Shown: positions 27,346-35,587 of the stretch, piece after piece
How the letters are laid out: each line of letters begins with the position of its first letter
Numbering within the stretch: position 1 is the stretch's first letter
The notes under the pieces: generated by a model
Seen by the model: the letters and a program-made list of their open reading frames with translations, nothing else
The model's database searches: none
What the model was told of the DNA's origin: nothing
Made by a program: the position numbers and the translations under genes
Origin: an uncultured Chloroflexota bacterium
GTDB taxonomy: Bacteria > Chloroflexota > Anaerolineae > UBA4142 > SHND01
Length of the DNA: 64,000 nucleotides
Direction of reading: 5' to 3'
Assembly: GCA_937870825.1 (NCBI GenBank)
Contig: CALMZO010000226.1
Coordinates: 29,560-93,559 of the forward strand

Positions 27346-28104
27346 TTACTCGATGTCCCAGTCTTGATTCGAATCTGCTTGCTTCCCACTCACTTCTTGC
27401 CACAAGCGGTTGACCGTTTCGCGGGTGACGGTGTAATCGAAACCGCGCCGCGCGAGGAAACCGCTCAATTTTTCGCGAAAGGATTGTGCGTCCAATTCTT
27501 TGTAGCGCAGCGCTTTGGAATGCGCGGCGCGATACGCGCTGTCGCGTTCGTCCACTTTTTTCACCGCGCGGGTAATCTCCTCCGCCGTAACGCCTTTTTG
27601 ACGCAGTTCATACTGCAACGCGCGTTTGCTGCGCGGTTTAAAGCCCTCGCGGTTCTCGACCCAAAATTTTGCAAAGTCACGGTCATCCACGAGTTTCACG
27701 TCGCCGAGCCGCGCCATCACCTGGTCAATAATTTCCTGCGGGTATTTTTTTTGGGCGAGGCGCTGACGCACTTCGCGTTCGCTGCGCGGGCGCACTGCCA
27801 GAAAACTCAACGCCTTGTTGCGCGCCTCTTCCAATTGTTCCGCGTACAATAATTTTTCCAAATCCGCGCGCGACAATTCTTGCCCCACGCGCACGCTCGC
27901 CGCCACGTACGCCGACAAGCCCATCGCAAAATGGTCGTCAATGTATAACGTAAAACGGTTCGCGCGTTTCACCTGCGGTTCGACGGCGGTGACGCGTCCG
28001 GGACTGGTGTTGATGCGCGCCAAGCGCGCCGCGCGCGCCGCTTCACGTTCTTCGCGCGTTTTGAATTTTCGCGCAAATGGTTTCTTGTTTTTTTCGAACG
28101 GCAT
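27346..28104 (-). CDS. recX: RecX regulatory protein
   Basis: 252 residues. The C-terminal 150 contain three helical repeats with the family signatures RSEREVRQRLAQKKYPQEII, VDDRDFAKFWVENREGFKPR and RALQYELRQKGV. RecX binds RecA filaments and limits strand exchange. An N-terminal basic extension of about 60 residues (KKPFARKFKTREEREAARAA) exceeds the usual size but is common in this phylum. recA lies upstream on the same strand across a 555-bp gap with a terminator. Confidence 0.9.
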   Translation of the reverse strand: MPFEKNKKPFARKFKTREEREAARAARLARINTSPGRVTAVEPQVKRANRFTLYIDDHFAMGLSAYVAASVRVGQELSRADLEKLLYAEQLEEARNKALSFLAVRPRSEREVRQRLAQKKYPQEIIDQVMARLGDVKLVDDRDFAKFWVENREGFKPRSKRALQYELRQKGVTAEEITRAVKKVDERDSAYRAAHSKALRYKELDAQSFREKLSGFLARRGFDYTVTRETVNRLWQEVSGKQADSNQDWDIE

Positions 28105-28659
28105 GATTTTTTGCAGCGAACGGTTTTGCCGGAAACTGCGACTCTGTCAGAAAGCAAAAATCGCTGTGACTCGGCGCGTTGACGCGTCAAACCCACAGCG
28201 ATTCGAAATGTTGGAACTGTCTTGACTTGCAATCGCTTGAAACGTTGCAAGTCGAAATGAAATGCTGCGCGGGAAGGGCACAGCGGCGTGTCAATTCAAA
28301 TGCGCGGCGTATCCCTCGCGTCGCGCGGACGACCTTAGTGCTTGACGACAACGTTCCCGAGCCGAACGTTTGGCGGCGCAATCTCTAAATTCATGTGAGT
28401 CTCAACAATGGTCCAAAAATAATTCGCCGTTCAACATCCGTCCGAAGTATCGTACCTGAATCGAAATTCGACACCGTTCATTGACATCGCGTAAAGACAT
28501 TTTCACTGTGGGGTTGTTGCGGCAAAATGGCAACAACGGAAACGCGAAAGCGTAGCGACGCGTTTGGATTGCGCGGATTATACCACAAAGCGCACAGCGC
28601 ATACCACGCAAACAAAAACCCGTCCACAAGGACGGGTTTTGTTCGCTGTACTCGGTTTT
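28105..28659. other. Long structured gap between recA and recX
   Basis: 555 bp with no supported gene. It holds the recA terminator and at least two further stems: AATCGCTGTG/CACAGCGATT around 28163-28205, which on the minus strand is followed by TTTTT, and GACTTGCAA/TTGCAAGTC around 28222-28253. A minus-strand small RNA or a recX leader is possible; no known RNA class is recognised. Confidence 0.45.
28611..28643 (-). terminator. Intrinsic terminator of recA
   Basis: AACAAAAACCCGTCC / GGACGGGTTTTGTT with a 4-nt loop, 17 bp after the recA stop. Shares the ACCCGTCC core with the holB terminator. Confidence 0.85.
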
Positions 28660-29784
28660 TTATTCTTCGTCTTCCTCTTCGTCTTCTTCCTCGTCTTCGT
28701 CCTCGTCGTCCAAATCGGGAGTATCCTGCATCGCTTTCGGCAGCGCCGCTGCGCCGTTTGCGCCGTCAATGCCTGCTTTAACACGAATGGCTTTGACGAT
28801 TTCTTCCATCGTGGACGGATTTTCGCGGAGGAAGGTGCGGGCGTTTTCGCGTCCTTGCCCAAGCCGCTGTCCATTGTACGAATAGAATGCGCCGCGTTTT
28901 TCGATGATGCCGTATTCGGTGCCGGTGTCAAGCATGTCGCCTTCGCGCGAAATGCCTTCGTTGTGCAAAATATCAAATTCGGCTTTGGTAAAGGGCGGCG
29001 CGACTTTGTTTTTCTTGACGCGCACGCGGACGCGCGTGCCAATCACATCTTCGCCGTTTTTGATTTGGTCGGTCGGGCGAACGTCCATGCGGACGGACGC
29101 GTAAAATTTTAGCGCCATGCCGCCCGTTGTCGTTTCGGGATTGCCGAACATGATGCCGATTTTCTGGCGAAGCTGATTCGTGAAAATAACGGCGGTGTTG
29201 GACTTTTTGATTGCACCTGTGAGTTTGCGAAGTGCCTGTGACATGAGGCGCGCGTGCAAGCCCATGTGCGAATCGCCCATCTCGCCTTCGATTTCGGCGC
29301 GCGGCACGAGTGCGGCGACGGAATCAATCACCACAATATCCACCGCGCCGGAACGCACCAACGCTTCGGCAATTTCCAATGCTTGTTCGCCGGTGTCGGG
29401 CTGCGAAATCAAAAGGTCTTCGATATTGACACCGCATTTTTGCGCGTACGACGCATCAAACGCGTGTTCGACATCCACAAATGCTGCGACGCCGCCGTTC
29501 TTTTGCGCGTTGGCGATGACGTGCTGGCAGATGGTCGTTTTACCGGATGCTTCGGGACCGTAGATTTCGGTGATGCGTCCTTTGGGAACGCCGCCGATGC
29601 CAAGCGCGAGGTCAAGGGAAACGGCGCCGGTGGAAATCGCTTCGACTTTGGCGTGAGGATTGTCGCCGAGACGCATGATGGCGCCTTCGCCGAACCGTTT
29701 TTTGAGAGAAGAGAGGGTGGAATCCAGAGTTTGCGCTTTGCCTTTGCTTTCGCGATACTCTGTTTCTGCTGCTGTCCTAGCCAT
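28660..29784 (-). CDS. recA: Recombinase A
   Basis: 374 residues. Walker [10 protein letters not shown] near 75, the MAW segment [19 protein letters not shown] near 165, Walker [12 protein letters not shown], and loop L2 [20 protein letters not shown] near 205 are canonical. The start ATG has AAGGAGC 9 nt upstream. The C-terminus ends in about 22 Asp/Glu residues in a row, a longer acidic tail than in Escherichia; the tail modulates filament assembly. RecA does strand exchange and activates LexA-type repressors. Confidence 0.97.
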   Translation of the reverse strand: MARTAAETEYRESKGKAQTLDSTLSSLKKRFGEGAIMRLGDNPHAKVEAISTGAVSLDLALGIGGVPKGRITEIYGPEASGKTTICQHVIANAQKNGGVAAFVDVEHAFDASYAQKCGVNIEDLLISQPDTGEQALEIAEALVRSGAVDIVVIDSVAALVPRAEIEGEMGDSHMGLHARLMSQALRKLTGAIKKSNTAVIFTNQLRQKIGIMFGNPETTTGGMALKFYASVRMDVRPTDQIKNGEDVIGTRVRVRVKKNKVAPPFTKAEFDILHNEGISREGDMLDTGTEYGIIEKRGAFYSYNGQRLGQGRENARTFLRENPSTMEEIVKAIRVKAGIDGANGAAALPKAMQDTPDLDDEDEDEEEDEEEDEE

Positions 29785-29940
29785 GTGGCAATGCTCCTTT
29801 TACCCGTGCTTACAAAATCACAAGTTCGCGCTTATGGCTCTCACGCGTTGCAGTGAATTGTTGGGAAATTATACTCGCGTAAATTTCTCTGTAAAGAACG
29901 GGACCGAAAAAAAATTTTTGCGTCGAGGGATTCAGACGCC

Positions 29941-29959
29941 ATCGTTCGGTGTGAACGAT
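29941..29959 (-). promoter_or_regulatory. Palindrome ATCGTTC-N5-GAACGAT below the recA promoter
   Basis: Perfect 7-bp arms, starting about 7 bp downstream of the recA -10 box, i.e. at the expected transcription start. It is placed like an operator, but does not match the Bacillus-type GAAC-N4-GTTC LexA box. Confidence 0.55.
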
Positions 29960-29965
29960 GAAAGA

Positions 29966-29995
29966 ATTATACTAGAACAGGTGTGCGGTTGTCAA
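29966..29995 (-). promoter_or_regulatory. recA promoter
   Basis: Minus strand: TTGACA (29990-29995), 18-bp spacer, TATAAT (29966-29971). Both hexamers are perfect. The leader to the recA ATG would be about 170 nt. Confidence 0.8.
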
Positions 29996-30027
29996 GTAAA
30001 AGTATCGGAAATTTTCAAAATTCCCTA

Positions 30028-30055
30028 TTGACAACTCTAAATCCCGTGATACACT
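30028..30055 (+). promoter_or_regulatory. Promoter of the ABC exporter leader
   Basis: TTGACA 30028-30033, 16-bp spacer, TACACT 30050-30055. It faces away from recA. The expected start near 30062 leaves a leader of about 375 nt before the exporter gene. Confidence 0.6.
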
Positions 30056-30187
30056 CTCCCTTGCTTTTCTGCCAGGCGCTCGCGACCTTTTGTTGCTGCC
30101 GCTACAAGTTTTGACAATGATTGAACTACATGTGAGTTAGCAGTTGTCGGAACAAGTACCAATGAGTTAATGAGCATCACTTATTTC

Positions 30188-30271
30188 ATGCTTCCGCGTG
30201 TTCGCACCACCCGCATTGTTAGCGGTGGTGATGCGTTCGCGCCGTGTACGAGTGCGCCTGTTGACGGATAA
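30188..30271 (+). CDS. Candidate leader peptide 1 (27 residues)
   Basis: MLPRVRTTRIVSGGDAFAPC... ending at TAA 30269-30271. It spans a hairpin, CACCAC-C-CGC with GCG-GTGGTG (30205-30230). The ribosome site is weak. The stop overlaps the ATG of the next short ORF (TAATG). Confidence 0.35.
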   Translation: MLPRVRTTRIVSGGDAFAPCTSAPVDG

Positions 30272-30339
30272 TGCGTTCCAGAGGAACGCTCCGTATCGCT
30301 GTCGTTTCGGCGGTCACAGTCGCATCTCCTGCGCTGTGA
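30271..30339 (+). CDS. Candidate leader peptide 2 (22 residues)
   Basis: MRSRGTLRIAVVSAVTVASP... from ATG 30271, coupled to the first short ORF by TAATG. Its stop TGA 30337-30339 falls inside the right arm of the terminator stem, so a ribosome reaching it would open the terminator. It begins in a small hairpin, GCGTTCC-AGA-GGAACGC. Confidence 0.35.
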   Translation: MRSRGTLRIAVVSAVTVASPAL

Positions 30340-30352
30340 CCGTTTTTTATTT
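30311..30352 (+). terminator. Intrinsic terminator in the ABC exporter leader
   Basis: CGGTCACAG (30311-30319) / CTGTGACCG (30334-30342) followed by TTTTTTATTT. It stands between the promoter at 30028 and the gene at 30439, with no gene before it, which fits an attenuator. Confidence 0.8.
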
Positions 30353-30438
30353 CTATCGGCATAGCGCGCGCCTTGCGCGCTATTTTCATCAGTTTCGTTC
30401 GCGCCGTGATGCGCGAATGGGAGGCAACGACAGAAGTT

Positions 30439-32292
30439 ATGGCAAAAACAAATTCGTCCGAGTTTCATCATATCGTTTCGCAAAAGCCCATTGTGGGATT
30501 GTGGGGGCTTTTGCGCGGGTTCCGTTTGCGCTATGGCGTCGCGGTCAGTTCGCTCATGATTTCCGTCGCCGCGCGCACGGGAACATTTTTTCTCATCGGC
30601 TATTTGGTGGACCAGATTCTGAATCGTTCCGACATGCTCCAGGTGCTGCCGTGGGTGGCGGCGGGATTCATCGCGCTCGCGTTGACGGAAGGCACGTTCT
30701 CGTTCTTGAGCGGACGATTCGCCGCGCGCACCGCCGAAGGTATCGCGCAAAAAGTTCGCAACTATCTGTATGACCACATTCAACGCATGACGTTCGCGTT
30801 TCATGACAAGATGCCGACGGGCGATTTGATTCAACGCGCAACATCGGATGTGGACGCGGTGCGACGGTTTTACGCGGAGCAGGCGATTGGCGTCGGACGC
30901 ATTTCGCTTTTGTTCATCGTGAACTTTGTCGCGTTGTTGAGTCTGAACGCGCAGCTCGCGTTGTATTCCGTCGTCGTCGTTCCTATCATCATCATCATGT
31001 CCGTGTTCTTTTTTCGCCGCGTATCCAAAGCGTACGAACATTATCAAAATCAAGACGCGGTGGTTTCGACGACACTGCAAGAAAATTTGACGGGCGTGCG
31101 CGTGGTGAAAGCATTCGCGCGGCAGCAGTACGAGATGGACAAGTTCGAAAGAGACAATTTCGAAAAATTCGTGCGCGGCAAAAAACTGCTCATCATGCAC
31201 TCGCTCTTTTGGCCCACCGCCGATATTTTGTGCGCGACACAAATGATTGCGGGTTTCACCATCGGCGCGTTGATGACGATGAACAATCAACTCACGCTCG
31301 GCGATTACGTCACGTACATGGGGCTCGTCATTCTCTTGATTTGGCCCATGCGCGAACTCGGACGCCAAATCGTGCAAGCATCAACGGGCATGGTGTCGTT
31401 CGGACGTTTGGCAGAAATCATTCGCACCGAACGCGAACCGATTGAACACGGTACCTTCACACCGCCCGCGAATTATCGTCTGCGCGGCGACGTTGAATTT
31501 CAAGACGTGGGTTTCGAATATGCCAAAGAAAGCCGCGTGCTGCATGACATTTCGTTTCACGCGGAACCCGGGCAAGTGATTGCGTTGATGGGTCCGACGG
31601 GTTCGGGCAAAACATCGCTGGTGAATTTGCTCCCGCGCTTTTACGAGTACGAACACGGCAGCATTCGTCTCGACGGCGTGGAATTAAAAGAATATCCGCG
31701 CGATTACTTGCGCCGCAACATCGGCATCGTGGAACAAGAACCGTTCTTGTTCTCGCGGACGATTCGTGAAAATATCACGTATGGCGTGGGGCGCAAAGTG
31801 CCGGATGAAGAAGTGTTCGCGGCGGCGAAAGCGGCGGCGGTGCATGATGTCATTCTTTCGTTCCCCGACGGCTACAGCACCCTCGTCGGCGAAAAAGGCA
31901 TCACGCTTTCGGGCGGGCAAAAACAACGCGTCACGATTGCGCGCACGATTTTGAAAAATCCGCGCATTCTGATTCTCGACGATTCCACGTCATCGGTGGA
32001 CACGGAAACGGAAGAAGAAATTCGCGGCGCGCTCGAAGAATTGATGCACGATAGAACGACGTTCATCATTGCGCATCGCATTCAAAGCGTAATGAACGCA
32101 GACCAAATTCTGGTGATGGAACATGGACGCATCACACAGCGCGGCACGCATCGCGAGTTAGTGAACCAAGACGGGTTGTATCGGAAAATTTATGAATTGC
32201 AAGCGAAAATTGAGAGTGAAGTGGAACGCGAAATCGAAGCCACCACGCACGAACATCGCGCGATGCGCGAAGCGGCGGTTGCATTGAATTGA
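30439..32292 (+). CDS. ABC exporter half-transporter with degenerate catalytic site
   Basis: 617 residues from ATG 30439; a TTG at 30373 would add 22 residues of poor quality. Residues about 20-320 hold six membrane segments (ABC type-1 exporter). The ATPase has Walker A GPTGSGKTS, Q-loop VEQEPFLFS, signature TLSGGQKQRV, Walker B LILDDSTSSVD and switch IAHRIQSV. The residue after Walker B is Asp instead of the catalytic Glu, while its signature motif is perfect. With the next gene it should form a heterodimer in which one ATP site is impaired, as in TM287/288 and BmrCD. Likely exports drugs or lipids. Confidence 0.9.
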   Translation: MAKTNSSEFHHIVSQKPIVGLWGLLRGFRLRYGVAVSSLMISVAARTGTFFLIGYLVDQILNRSDMLQVLPWVAAGFIALALTEGTFSFLSGRFAARTAEGIAQKVRNYLYDHIQRMTFAFHDKMPTGDLIQRATSDVDAVRRFYAEQAIGVGRISLLFIVNFVALLSLNAQLALYSVVVVPIIIIMSVFFFRRVSKAYEHYQNQDAVVSTTLQENLTGVRVVKAFARQQYEMDKFERDNFEKFVRGKKLLIMHSLFWPTADILCATQMIAGFTIGALMTMNNQLTLGDYVTYMGLVILLIWPMRELGRQIVQASTGMVSFGRLAEIIRTEREPIEHGTFTPPANYRLRGDVEFQDVGFEYAKESRVLHDISFHAEPGQVIALMGPTGSGKTSLVNLLPRFYEYEHGSIRLDGVELKEYPRDYLRRNIGIVEQEPFLFSRTIRENITYGVGRKVPDEEVFAAAKAAAVHDVILSFPDGYSTLVGEKGITLSGGQKQRVTIARTILKNPRILILDDSTSSVDTETEEEIRGALEELMHDRTTFIIAHRIQSVMNADQILVMEHGRITQRGTHRELVNQDGLYRKIYELQAKIESEVEREIEATTHEHRAMREAAVALN

Positions 32293-32295
32293 TTT

Positions 32296-32340
32296 GTTTG
32301 AAATTGAAAATGTTACTCTGTAACATTTTCAATTTCAAAC
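32296..32340. repeat. Perfect 21-bp inverted repeat between the exporter genes
   Basis: GTTTGAAATTGAAAATGTTA plus one more pair, loop TCT, then the exact complement. AT-rich and without a T-tract, 3 bp after the first gene's stop and 10 bp before the second gene's ATG, which has no ribosome site. Confidence 0.75.
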
Positions 32341-32350
32341 TCCCACACTC

Positions 32351-34174
32351 ATGAATTACGAATTTGAAGAAGAAGATTTTCAGGCGCAACTTTCGGGCAA
32401 GACCATCAAGCGCATGTTTGAGCTCACATTGCCGCACAAGTGGTGGCTAATCGGGTTTATCATCTTGATTGCGATTGTCGCCGCGCAAGATGGCGTGTTC
32501 AATTATCTGAAAAAGTTGATTATTGACACGGGCATCACGCCGCATGACCCTGCCGCGTTGACGAACGTGATGCTCGTGTATGCTATCATCGCGCTCACGC
32601 AAGCGGCGGGCGTGTTCGGGTTCATCTATCTCGCGGGCATTCTCGGCGAACGCGTCCAGTACGATTTACGCAAGAAACTGTTCAATCACTTGCAGACCCT
32701 TTCGTTTTCGTACTTTGACCGCACTGCCGTTGGTTGGGTCATGTCGCGCGTGACGAGTGACACGGGACACATCGCCGACTTGATTACGTGGGGCGCGGTG
32801 GATGTGACGTGGGCAATCATGTCCATCATCACGGCGGGCTTTTTCATGCTGCTGTTGAATTGGAAACTCGCGCTCGTCGTTCTCACCATCATTCCGATTT
32901 TGGTGATTGTGGCGTCGTGGTTCCAAAAACGCATCATCACCGAATATCGCATGGTGCGTAAAACCAACTCGCGCCTCACGGGCGCGTACAACGAAAACAT
33001 TCAAGGCGTGCGCGTCATCAAGGCATTGAACCGCGAAGAAAAAAATCTGGACGAGTTCAGCGAATTGACGGGACAGATGTACCGCTCGTCGTTTCGCGCG
33101 GCGCGTTTGTCCGCGATGTTTTTGCCGGTGGTGCAATTCATCAGCGCGATTGCGTTGAGCATCATCGCATGGTACGGCGGCGCACAAATCGCGTGGGGTG
33201 AGATGACCGTCGGAACCTTGCAAGCGTTCATCGGTTATATCACGTTCATGCTTTGGCCCGTGCAAGATTTGGCGCGCGTGTATGCTTCGATGCAGCACGC
33301 CGTCGCGTCGGCGGAACGAACGTTTTCGCTGCTCGACACACCGGCGGACATTGTTGACCGTCCGAACGCCGTCGACCCGGGCACACTGCGCGGCGATATT
33401 GAATTCGACAACGTGGACTTTTGGTACGTTCCCGAAAAACCCGTGCTGCGCGATTTCAATTTGCACGTGAAAGCGGGTGAAACGATTGCGCTCGTCGGTC
33501 CAACGGGCGGCGGCAAATCCACGCTCGTGAATCTTGTCTGCCGTTTCTATGAACCGAAAAAGGGGACATTGAAAATTGGCGGGCGCGACTACATGGATTT
33601 GACGCTGCACGGCATTCAATCGCGCATCGGCGTCGTTCTGCAAACACCGCATTTGTTCAGCGGCACGATTCGCGAAAACATTCGCTATGGCAAACTCGAA
33701 GCGAGTGATGCAGATGTGGAACAAGCGGCAAGGGTCGCGGGCGCGCACGATTTCATCATCACGCTCGACAAGCAGTACGACGCGCAAGTTGGCGAAGGCG
33801 GCAACTTGTTGTCAACGGGACAAAAGCAACTCATCTCACTCGCGCGCGCGGTGTTGGCGAATCCCGACATTCTCATCATGGACGAAGCGACGAGTTCGGT
33901 GGATACGTTGACGGAGGCGTTGATTCAACGCGGGATGGAACGCTTGATGGCGGGACGCACAAGTTTCGTCATCGCACATCGTCTGTCGACAATCAAACGC
34001 GCGAGCAGAATTTTGGTGATTGAGAACGGCGGCATTTCGGAAATGGGAACGCACGCGGAACTGTTACGCAAACACGGACACTATTACGAACTCTACACGC
34101 GCCAATTCCGCAAAGAATTGGAGAGCGAGTACGGGTTGGGACGGTTGATGGGGTTGGCGGTGGCGGCGGAGTGA
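32351..34174 (+). CDS. ABC exporter half-transporter, catalytic partner
   Basis: 607 residues. Six membrane segments (about 20-320), then Walker A GPTGGGKSTLVN, Q-loop VLQTPHLFS, Walker B LIMDEATSSVD with the catalytic Glu, and switch IAHRLSTI. Its signature reads LLSTGQKQL, where the usual second Gly of LSGGQ is Thr. Combined with the upstream subunit this gives one good ATP site (this Walker A/B with the upstream signature) and one poor site. No ribosome site is seen before the ATG; expression may depend on the hairpin region upstream. Confidence 0.9.
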   Translation: MNYEFEEEDFQAQLSGKTIKRMFELTLPHKWWLIGFIILIAIVAAQDGVFNYLKKLIIDTGITPHDPAALTNVMLVYAIIALTQAAGVFGFIYLAGILGERVQYDLRKKLFNHLQTLSFSYFDRTAVGWVMSRVTSDTGHIADLITWGAVDVTWAIMSIITAGFFMLLLNWKLALVVLTIIPILVIVASWFQKRIITEYRMVRKTNSRLTGAYNENIQGVRVIKALNREEKNLDEFSELTGQMYRSSFRAARLSAMFLPVVQFISAIALSIIAWYGGAQIAWGEMTVGTLQAFIGYITFMLWPVQDLARVYASMQHAVASAERTFSLLDTPADIVDRPNAVDPGTLRGDIEFDNVDFWYVPEKPVLRDFNLHVKAGETIALVGPTGGGKSTLVNLVCRFYEPKKGTLKIGGRDYMDLTLHGIQSRIGVVLQTPHLFSGTIRENIRYGKLEASDADVEQAARVAGAHDFIITLDKQYDAQVGEGGNLLSTGQKQLISLARAVLANPDILIMDEATSSVDTLTEALIQRGMERLMAGRTSFVIAHRLSTIKRASRILVIENGGISEMGTHAELLRKHGHYYELYTRQFRKELESEYGLGRLMGLAVAAE

Positions 34175-34218
34175 AGTGAATGAGAGATGGAGTGATAGAG
34201 GGATAGAGAGTAAAAATG

Positions 34219-34260
34219 AAACCTGACGCGTTAAAAATGGCGCGTCCGGGTTTTATCTTT
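34219..34260 (+). terminator. Probable terminator of the exporter operon
   Basis: AAACC-T-GACGCG / CGCGTC-CG-GGTTT imperfect stem followed by TTATCTTT, 45 bp after the stop. Confidence 0.5.
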
Positions 34261-34314
34261 CCTCTGATTTTTGCATAGGGCACGCGTGATTCATGACATT
34301 GGAACAGCACATAA

Positions 34315-34348
34315 AAAATGCGATGCCAAATTTTGGGCATCGCATTTT
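34315..34348 (-). terminator. Terminator of the glycosyltransferase-28 gene
   Basis: AAAATGCGATGCC / GGGCATCGCATTTT with a short A/T loop, at the end of the minus-strand gene that stops at 34348. Confidence 0.7.
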
Positions 34349-35481
34349 CATTTCTCGAAATTTTTCAAAATCGTATCCACAATCTCGAATGCGGCGCGCG
34401 GTCTGCCGACGCGTTTCGCGCACGCACGCATCATCTCCAAACGTTCGGGTTCGCGCAGCAACGCGGCGGTGGCAATGGGCGCGGTCTCCAACATCCGCAA
34501 CTGAATGCCCGCGCCGCTGCCCGCGACAAAATCCGCGTTCCATTCTTCCTGTCCGGGAATCGGGTCAATCACGAGCATCGGCGTGCCGCGCGCGAGAATT
34601 TCGCTCACCGTGAGTCCGCCCGCTTTCGTAATCACCACGTCGCTCGCCGTCACCAAATCGTCCATAAAGTCCACAAAGCCGAGTTTCAATAAACGCAGCG
34701 TCGCGCCATTTTCCAAATCTGCTACTTCGCGTTCCAAATCTTGATTCCGTCCCGCGACGACGACGAGCGTGCCGCGCAAATCGGTTTTCAATAATTCTTG
34801 AATTACATGCCGCACGCGTGTACTCGGAATGCCGCCGCCGAGAACTGTAATCACGAATTCACTCGTAAGTCCAATGCGCGCGCGTGCCTGGTCGCGATGT
34901 TTTTCAATTGCAAATTCGGGTTTGACCGGAATGCCCGTGACGTGAATGAGCGCGGGGTCCACCTTGCGCGCAATCATCGCGGCGCGCGTAAAATCGGTCG
35001 CGACGAAATACGCGTCCACGCCGCTCTGAAGCCAATCACTGCTCACCATGAAATCGGTGATGACTTCGTACAGCGGCGCGATGATTTCGCCTTTGCGTTT
35101 GAGCGGATACAAAATTTCGATTGGCATGAAATGCGTGCCGATGATAATGTTGGGCTTGAGTTTTTTCACAAAGCGGTCGAGCGTGAGAACAAACATCGGA
35201 CGCTGCGCCTGCCCGCGCACCAGATTTTTGATTTCTGCCCAACGCGGGTCGCTGACATCGCCGGATTCATAGTACATTTTGTAGAGCAGCGGCGCTTTTT
35301 CGCTCGTGACTTTGTACGCGCTGACAACGGCGCGTTCCAATACGCGCCCGCCAAATTCAAAAATATCTTTGACGACGACATCCGACACGCCGCGCAGCGC
35401 GAAGGTTTCTGCCAACGCGTGCGCCGCGCTCTTGTGTCCGCCGCCGATGGAGGCGTACAGAATGAGGACGCGAGGATTCAT
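34348..35481 (-). CDS. MGDG-synthase/UgtP-like glycolipid glycosyltransferase
   Basis: 377 residues from ATG 35481; longer versions of the frame contain non-protein-like sequence. The N-terminus LILYASIGGGHKSAAHALAE is the MGDG-synthase signature (GGGH). The middle includes IIGTHFMPIEILYPLK, and the donor domain GFVDFMDDLVTASDVVITKA and GGLTVSEILARGTPMLV, the GT28 nucleotide-sugar site. Such enzymes add galactose or glucose to diacylglycerol to make membrane glycolipids. A promoter lies directly upstream, leaving almost no leader. Confidence 0.88.
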   Translation of the reverse strand: MNPRVLILYASIGGGHKSAAHALAETFALRGVSDVVVKDIFEFGGRVLERAVVSAYKVTSEKAPLLYKMYYESGDVSDPRWAEIKNLVRGQAQRPMFVLTLDRFVKKLKPNIIIGTHFMPIEILYPLKRKGEIIAPLYEVITDFMVSSDWLQSGVDAYFVATDFTRAAMIARKVDPALIHVTGIPVKPEFAIEKHRDQARARIGLTSEFVITVLGGGIPSTRVRHVIQELLKTDLRGTLVVVAGRNQDLEREVADLENGATLRLLKLGFVDFMDDLVTASDVVITKAGGLTVSEILARGTPMLVIDPIPGQEEWNADFVAGSGAGIQLRMLETAPIATAALLREPERLEMMRACAKRVGRPRAAFEIVDTILKNFEK

Positions 35482-35488
35482 CACAAGA

Positions 35489-35517
35489 ATTGTACTCGCG
35501 ATGGAAGAGGATGACAA
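35489..35517 (-). promoter_or_regulatory. Promoter giving a leaderless glycosyltransferase mRNA
   Basis: Minus strand: TTGTCA (35512-35517), 17-bp spacer, TACAAT (35489-35494), then 7 nt to the ATG at 35481. Transcription would start at or next to the initiation codon; no ribosome site exists. Confidence 0.6.
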
Positions 35518-35538
35518 AGACCGGTGAGCCACAGACGA

Positions 35539-35565
35539 TTGACGGATTCGCGCGCGCATTTTAGA
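35539..35565 (+). promoter_or_regulatory. Possible promoter of the PqqD operon
   Basis: TTGACG 35539-35544 and TAGAAT 35560-35565 with a short 15-bp spacer; AGGAGG precedes the ATG at 35588. It faces away from the glycosyltransferase promoter. Confidence 0.4.
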
Positions 35566-35587
35566 ATGAACGCACAAGGAGGCGACG

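Larger units (their letters stand above)
29785..30438. other. Divergent regulatory region between recA and the ABC exporter
   Basis: 654 bp. The left part is the recA leader and promoter, the right part the exporter promoter and a structured leader with two short ORFs and a terminator, described separately. Confidence 0.7.

Noticed and set aside
29941..29959. Calling the recA palindrome a LexA box
   Set aside because: It does not match the Gram-positive box, and no LexA gene is visible here; kept only as an operator candidate.
30198..30240. T-box riboswitch, because of the ACCACC/GGTGGT hairpin before the exporter
   Set aside because: The conserved T-box antiterminator sequence and specifier loop are not present; the short-ORF attenuation model fits better.
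30181..31377. 398-codon minus-strand frame opposite the ABC exporter
   Set aside because: Arg/His/Gln-rich antisense shadow with no motifs; it also covers the leader and terminator region.
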